Assembly (NCBI GenBank): GCA_943704415.1
Contig: CALSCO010001957.1
Coordinates: 1-12,289, forward strand
Source: Parvularia atlantis
Taxonomy: Eukaryota; Opisthokonta; Rotosphaerida
Direction of reading: 5' to 3'
DNA: 12,289 bases
Shown: positions 8,601-12,289 of the stretch, one piece after another
How the letters are laid out: each line of letters starts with the position of its first letter
Position numbering within the stretch: the first letter of the stretch is position 1
Program-made: the position numbers and the translations under genes
Notes under the pieces: generated by a model
Told to the model about the DNA's origin: nothing
Database searches by the model: none
What the model saw: the letters and a program-made list of their open reading frames with translations, nothing else

Positions 8601-9741
8601 CCTCGACCACGGACGTGTCTGTCGGGTCCCACGTGGGCCACTTGAACCCGTTCGGCACGACGCTCGAGCGCAGCAACCGCAGCGCGTTCTTGACGCCCTT
8701 GTCCTGTGAGTGCGCGGCGTACTCAGCACGGTTGATGCAGTGCTCACCGGCCAGCGCACATTAAAGAACGTCGCGCCGAGCTTGGCAAAGATCTTGAATG
8801 GCTCAATGTCCTCCAAGAAGATGCAGAGGTCGCGCGCAGGCACCATGCCACTGCGGCGCAGCGTGAGTGCACACACATGCACGCATGCACGAGCAGCACA
8901 GGCAGCGCGTGACGCACTAGGAGTTGCTGTCAAAGTAGCGGATGAGGCAGTGGCCGGGTTTGACCTTGGCCATGTGCGGCTCCCACTCAACCGTGGGCAC
9001 GACCTGCGCGCGTGCAACGCTGTGAGCACGGCGATCCGTCGCGCGTGTACGCACCATCGCCGGCCGCCAGAAGTCGTCGTCGTCGTTTTGCGGGTCGACA
9101 AAGACGACGATCCGCTCGACGCCGACGCCTGCCGCCACGCCGGGCACGTGTGAGGCTCCGCGTGAGCGCATAGGCCAGCACGCGCACCGCTCGGCCGGGT
9201 CAGCAGCTTGCGCGGGACCTTCTTCTGCGGCATATTGAACAGCACCATCGGATCGGGTGCGTCTACGATGCGGCGGGGCGGGTGGTGATGAGCGAACGTG
9301 CGGCGCGCCGTGCTGCACAGCACCGATCACGCGGTGGCGTGCGCGCCGGTTCTCGCGCTCCTCGTCGTCGGCGCGGCGCTGCGACGGTGTGCGGAACGAG
9401 TCTGCGGAGGTTGCGTGTGAGACGCGTGGATAGCAGCGGACGCACACGCGGCCGATCGCACCGAGCACGACGTTGAACGCGACGAGGCGCTCGATCTCCT
9501 TCGTGATACGCGGCCTGCGTCGTCGTCAGCGCAGCCCCGCCGACGGCGCAGCAGCCACGGCGCACTGCTTTGACGGCTGCTGCTGCTGCTGCGACGCCGG
9601 CTGCGACGACGCTGGCGCCTCGGCATCGGGCGACGACACGGCGCCGTCCTCAGCTGGCGGCTGCGGTGGAGGCGGCTGTGGTGCCCCGCGCTGCTTGCGG
9701 GCGGACGCGGCTGCGGCGGTTGCCGCCGACGTCGCGCTCAT
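5648..9741 (-). CDS. ARID4: ARID4-like chromatin protein (PWWP-like, ARID, chromo barrel), 24 exons
   Basis: Exons in transcript order: 9741-9566, 9514-9462, 9401-9324, 9262-9188, 9128-9055, 9003-8918, 8850-8760, 8703-8561, 8503-8449, 8395-8170, 8104-7942, 7883-7745, 7682-7603, 7542-7457, 7376-7303, 7237-7175, 7127-6990, 6925-6707, 6644-6627, 6568-6499, 6434-6383, 6305-6040, 5988-5899, 5850-5648; 905 aa. Domains: Pro/Gln-rich start; PWWP-like (about 128-211; DFWRPAM, CLIRYFDSNSYGMVPARDL); ARID DNA-binding domain (about 329-417; VTSRGGMQEVTAREQWMAV); chromo barrel (about 433-493; VGDKVIVF, YFVHYNGWNSSYDEWIP), the methyl-lysine reader type of MRG15/MSL3/ARID4. This order is that of animal ARID4A/B, which bridge SIN3-HDAC complexes. 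The C-terminal half has an acidic run (about 680-704), a basic stretch (RQKKRRLQERARQ, near 724-736) that may be a nuclear signal, and a charged helix (about 839-877). Boundaries are firm in the domains. They are less sure at exons 8-10, 15-16 and 19. Targets are unknown. Confidence 0.85.
6627..6644 (-). other. Possible 18-nt microexon of the ARID4-like gene
   Basis: Six codons (GDKEDA) lie between introns 6645-6706 (62 nt) and 6569-6626 (58 nt), both with GTGCG donors, CAG acceptors and phase 0. The alternative is one 138-nt intron (6569-6706), which would also keep the frame. The normal length of each flanking intron favours the microexon. Confidence 0.55.
7238..7302 (-). other. Ambiguous intron of the ARID4-like gene, GC-AG if the preferred model holds
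   Basis: A stop codon here forces an intron. The preferred model is AAG/GCACGG to CGGAAG/ATG (65 nt, phase 0), joining SSDTK to MKKESAPEEEK. The alternative uses GTGCGG about 24 nt further on, with an acceptor ending GAGAG, which gives 53 nt and the correct frame. That acceptor has a disfavoured G before AG. Only cDNA would decide. Confidence 0.5.
8396..8448 (-). other. GC-AG intron in the ARID4-like gene
   Basis: The 53-nt intron runs from AAG/GCACTT to GACGCACAG. It joins PREPRSSEK to DKTKRSITG in phase 0. The neighbouring intron (8504-8560, 57 nt) then also fits the local size. No GT donor near this place gives the frame required by the ARID exon. Confidence 0.65.
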
Positions 9742-10150
9742 CCTGCGCGTGCGCGCGTCCGCGTGAGCACGTGTTCGCGCGCGGGATGCGGCGCCTGCAC
9801 GGCGAGGCACAGCAGAGTGCACGCTGCACGACATGCAGCACGCTGCGCGCGCGTGTCTGGCGCGGCGGGACGGCGCGCGCGGGACGGCACGGCGGGATGG
9901 CGCGCGCGGCAACGTTGGGAGGCGCGCCGCGGCAACGACGGGAGCGGAGTGACAGCTTGAGCAAAGGCGCTGCGCACTGCGGCACAGGCAGCAGCAGCAG
10001 TCGGCAGTCGACAGCAGCAGCAGTCGGCAGTCGACAGCGGAGGAAGGGCGCCGACGGCAAGCGCGGGCGGGCGGGCCGAGACCACGAGAGCGCGCGGCCG
10101 ATGGACGCGCCGAGAGCGGTCGAGAGCGTTCTGGTAAAAAAGTACAGCTG
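9742..10150 (-). promoter_or_regulatory. Upstream region of the ARID4-like gene, with possible 5'-UTR intron and uORF
   Basis: This 409-bp gap lies between the NIPA-like stop (10151) and the ARID4-like ATG (9741), both on the minus strand. No conserved protein is visible. The base before the ATG is preceded by GCGCAG, and a GTGCAG donor at 9800 would make a 58-nt intron (9743-9800) with a GTGCTCAC branch-like site. In the spliced leader an upstream ATG (9834-9832) opens a 12-codon frame whose TGA overlaps the main ATG as ATGA. Further upstream lie a 23-bp tandem duplication and a short A-run (10136-10141 on the plus strand). Confidence 0.4.
9991..10036. repeat. Two perfect tandem copies of a 23-bp unit
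   Basis: Positions 9991-10013 and 10014-10036 are identical. Each unit holds a CAG-rich half and a half containing GGCAGTCGAC, with a GTCGAC palindrome at the unit junction. The repeat lies about 250-295 bp upstream of the ARID4-like start codon. Confidence 0.9.
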
Positions 10151-10251
10151 TCATATATACGCGGCGTCGGGCACAGTGCGGTGCGCCGAGGACGAGAGCG
10201 ACGAGAGCGTGCGGCGGTGCGAGCGGCGCGGCGTGATGTCCTGGCGCGCAC

Positions 10252-10293
<42 letters not shown>

Positions 10294-12155
10294 TAATCAG
10301 CGTGTGCGTGCGCGAGGAGGCGAGGGGGGCGCACCGTCAGGCTGCGTGTGTCGTCGCTTGAGCGCGTGCGCACGCCCGTCGGCGCAGGCTGGCGCAGCAG
10401 CGGCAGGGACTCGTCGCCGCCCGCGGGCTCGTCGTCGCCGGCGAGGGTCGCCGGTCCGCTCGCGCTCGCGGGCGTGTACCGCGCAAAGTCGGCGCTGCTG
10501 ACGACCTGCGTGCTGCCGCTCGCGTCGCCCTGGATGGTCTCGCTCATGTCGCCGACGCTGGCGGCCCAGGCGTGCGTCAGGTACACACGCGCGCACTGCA
10601 TGCGCGCGCACCCGCTTCCGTCGTCTTCGTCCTCGTCGTGCAGGCGCACGGCCGGCTTGACGCGCGAGAGGCACACGACGCCCATCGCGATGATGACGAT
10701 GGCTGCGCTGATCGCGCCGATCTGGGCCCCGCTGTAGCACGGCCACTGGTCAAAGTAGACAATCGTCTGGACCATCGCAAAGAGCGTCCAGACGCAGAAG
10801 AAGATGGGCACAACGAGCGTCGAGGGCGCGATCGCGAGGCCCTTGTTGAGGAACACGACCTGGGTGCGCCGCGTCAGTGCCTGCGGGTGCGGGTGCGTGC
10901 GTACGCGCGCGTACCTGCAGCACGCCTAGCGCGATCAGCGTAAACACGATCACGTACGTCCCGACGTAGGCAAACTGGTTGTCGCCCGCGAGCGATGTCG
11001 ACAGCAGCTGCACACTGTGCAAGCGGCGTCAGCATCAGCGTGGGCGACCGGCAGGGGCGCTGCGCACCTGATCTTGGCCAGGAGGATCGTGCCGGACCCT
11101 AGTACGCCCGCGAGCGCACCGTACAGCATTCCGAGTACGCTCTCGAGGCGCGCGCGGCTGACGGCGCCGAGCAGGCGTTGCAGCGCGGACGACTCGGGCT
11201 TGGCGACGTGGGCCTGTGGCGTGCGCGTGAGTGCCGTCCCGATGTGCGGGCGTCTGCGCACCTCGAGTTGCCAGCCGGCGGCCGTGCCAAGCACCGCAAG
11301 CGTGCCCACGCCGGTCATGAACACGATCATCGGCGTCGCGCCAAAGAACGTTACCAGCTCGTCCAGCAGGAATGCTGTGCACACGCGCGCGCGTGTGTGC
11401 GTCAGCAGTCGTGCCGCGGCCCGCACGCAGCGCACGCACTCGGCTCGGGCACGTAGCCAAAGACGGCGATGAGCACGGCGCCGAGCACGACAAAGACCGT
11501 CCCGGCCGCGTCGATGCGGTCAAACGTCTCGCTCAGGAGTAGCCGCGCGAAGAGCGCGTTGAAGACGAGAGTGACGCTCCCGAGCGGCGCGAGCACAACG
11601 GGCGAGAGGAAGTCTGCGCCAATGCGGTCAGCACGGGCGGAACGGAGTGCGCCGTACGCACTCAGCGCGAGGATCTGCCCGCCGGTCTGGCTGCCGATGT
11701 AGAGCACGAGCCCTGTCACGACAGCACGTTGAGACCTGCTGGCCAAGTGCGCGCCCCTCGCACGCGCCGCCGCACGCACCGAGCAGCCAGAGCGGCTTGC
11801 TGAAGACGTTGCGTCGCAGCGCCTCAGGCCGATCGTGCTCCTGAATGTGCGCGAGCCTCTGCGTGTGCGCGCACGTGTCCACGGCGTTGGCACGGAGCAG
11901 CAGCACGTGGCGCCGGCAGTGCGCACCTGCAGCACCATGCCCAGCGCCTGGAAGAGCGACGAGACGATGGCGATGGCGATGCCGACGTAGAACGTGACGT
12001 CGCGCGCGGACGGCTCGTCGGCCGCGCTGCCCCCACCCCCACGCGCCCGCACGTGAGCACGGCGCGCCGCGACCGGATACGGTCGTGCGCACGCACGCGA
12101 GCGGCGCGTCCCGCAGCGGCGTGAGCAGCAGGCAGCTGCTGAAGCCAGAGCCCAT
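10151..12155 (-). CDS. NIPA: NIPA-family magnesium transporter, 11 exons
   Basis: Exons in transcript order: 12155-12097, 12026-11927, 11858-11780, 11712-11662, 11613-11440, 11374-11262, 11213-11068, 11014-10915, 10859-10612, 10557-10335, 10240-10151; 460 aa. The spliced protein has the NIPA order: GIAIAIVSSLFQALGMVLQ (helix 1, about 35-53), KPLWLLGLVLYIGSQTGGQ, then FLSPVVLAPLGSVTLVFNAL (98-117), which is the family signature, and QVVFLNKGLAIAPSTLVVP (274-292). About nine membrane segments lie between 30 and 340. NIPA proteins carry Mg2+ across plasma or endosomal membranes. The start MGSGFSSC fits N-myristoylation at Gly2 with a nearby Cys for palmitoylation. The tail (about 345-460) is acidic and Ser-rich and contains ESLPLL (406-411), an acidic dileucine sorting motif, so an endosomal or vacuolar site is likely. 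Introns 4 (11614-11661) and 9 (10558-10611) are multiples of three without stops. The last exon (DITPRRSHRR to AAYI) depends on intron 10241-10334 being spliced, and the C-terminus is the least certain part. Confidence 0.87.
10254..10291 (-). repeat. (TC)19 dinucleotide repeat forming the pyrimidine tract of the last NIPA-like intron
   Basis: Nineteen GA units on the plus strand read as TC on the sense strand. The repeat sits between a CTGAT branch-like site (near 10300) and the acceptor GCGCGCCAG (ending at 10241) of intron 10241-10334. This is the only long polypyrimidine tract in any intron of the window. Confidence 0.85.
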
Positions 12156-12289
12156 GCCGAAACGTCACGCCTCTTACAAAAGTGCCTCAGATTAAGGGTA
12201 CGCCGCCAAATAACTTCCGTTCCTCATTTTTTTGTAGCCACACTTAGGCGCCTCAGCAGGCAGTGCAATCCCAGCGCGCCCCTCAGTGG
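12156..12289 (-). promoter_or_regulatory. AT-rich upstream region of the NIPA-like gene
   Basis: The sequence from about 12170 to 12245 is far richer in A and T than anything else in the window. It includes a run of seven A (sense strand) and TTTTGTAAG. Inference: core promoter and 5' leader. An upstream ATG after the A-run opens an 11-codon frame (MRNGSYLAAYP, stop) that ends before the main ATG at 12155. TTTGGCGG resembles an E2F-type site, but one short match is weak evidence. The A-run does not fit a TATA box. Confidence 0.4.

Noticed and set aside
10149-10160. TATA-like CATATATA as the promoter of the ARID4-like gene
   Set aside because: In the preferred model it encodes the end of the NIPA-like protein (Tyr-Ile-stop). 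It is also about 410 bp from the ARID4-like ATG.
9738-10856. 372-codon minus-strand frame with a long Ser-Leu repeat after the transporter part
   Set aside because: The Ser-Leu stretch is the translated TC repeat of an intron. The frame beyond it is low complexity and belongs to the upstream region of the next gene.
1-12289. A defence system, gene cluster or mobile element linking the five genes
   Set aside because: The genes are unrelated housekeeping functions with mixed orientation. There is no transposase, integrase, terminal repeat or shared pathway.

Overview
This window is nuclear DNA from a GC-rich, compact, intron-dense microbial eukaryote. The evidence is five conserved eukaryotic-type proteins, each recovered only after removing many short introns (57 inferred, mostly 44-94 nt), short gaps between genes, and no bacterial operon signals. 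The species cannot be told from sequence alone. A GC-rich alga (for example a haptophyte) or another protist would fit, but that is a guess. All five spliced models sum to a whole number of codons with no frameshift and end in one stop, which supports the exon boundaries.

Layout. (1) 137-631, minus: a small TadA-like tRNA adenosine deaminase, 2 exons, 145 aa. (2) 678-2560, plus: an SLC35F6-like transporter of the drug/metabolite transporter superfamily, 10 exons, 438 aa. Genes 1 and 2 are head to head with only 46 bp between start codons. (3) 2729-5525, plus: a mitochondrial very-long-chain acyl-CoA dehydrogenase (VLCAD/ACAD9 type), 15 exons, 624 aa. (4) 5648-9741, minus: an ARID4-like chromatin protein (PWWP-like, ARID, chromo barrel), 24 exons, 905 aa, convergent with gene 3 across 122 bp. 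(5) 10151-12155, minus: a NIPA-family magnesium transporter, 11 exons, 460 aa, upstream of gene 4 and in the same orientation. The AT-rich stretch at the right end is its probable promoter and leader.

The genes do not form a pathway or a recognisable system. They are housekeeping functions: tRNA editing, organelle transport, fatty acid beta-oxidation, chromatin regulation and Mg2+ transport. The most unusual feature is the splicing signal. About 45 of 57 inferred donors begin GTGCG rather than the usual GTRAGT, two or three introns use GC-AG ends after AAG, and a CTGAC/CTCAC-like branch site recurs. Several introns carry simple repeats: G21, (CTG)13, (TC)19 and a 10-bp CG-rich unit. I see no mobile element, CRISPR array, rRNA or tRNA gene, virus or toxin.
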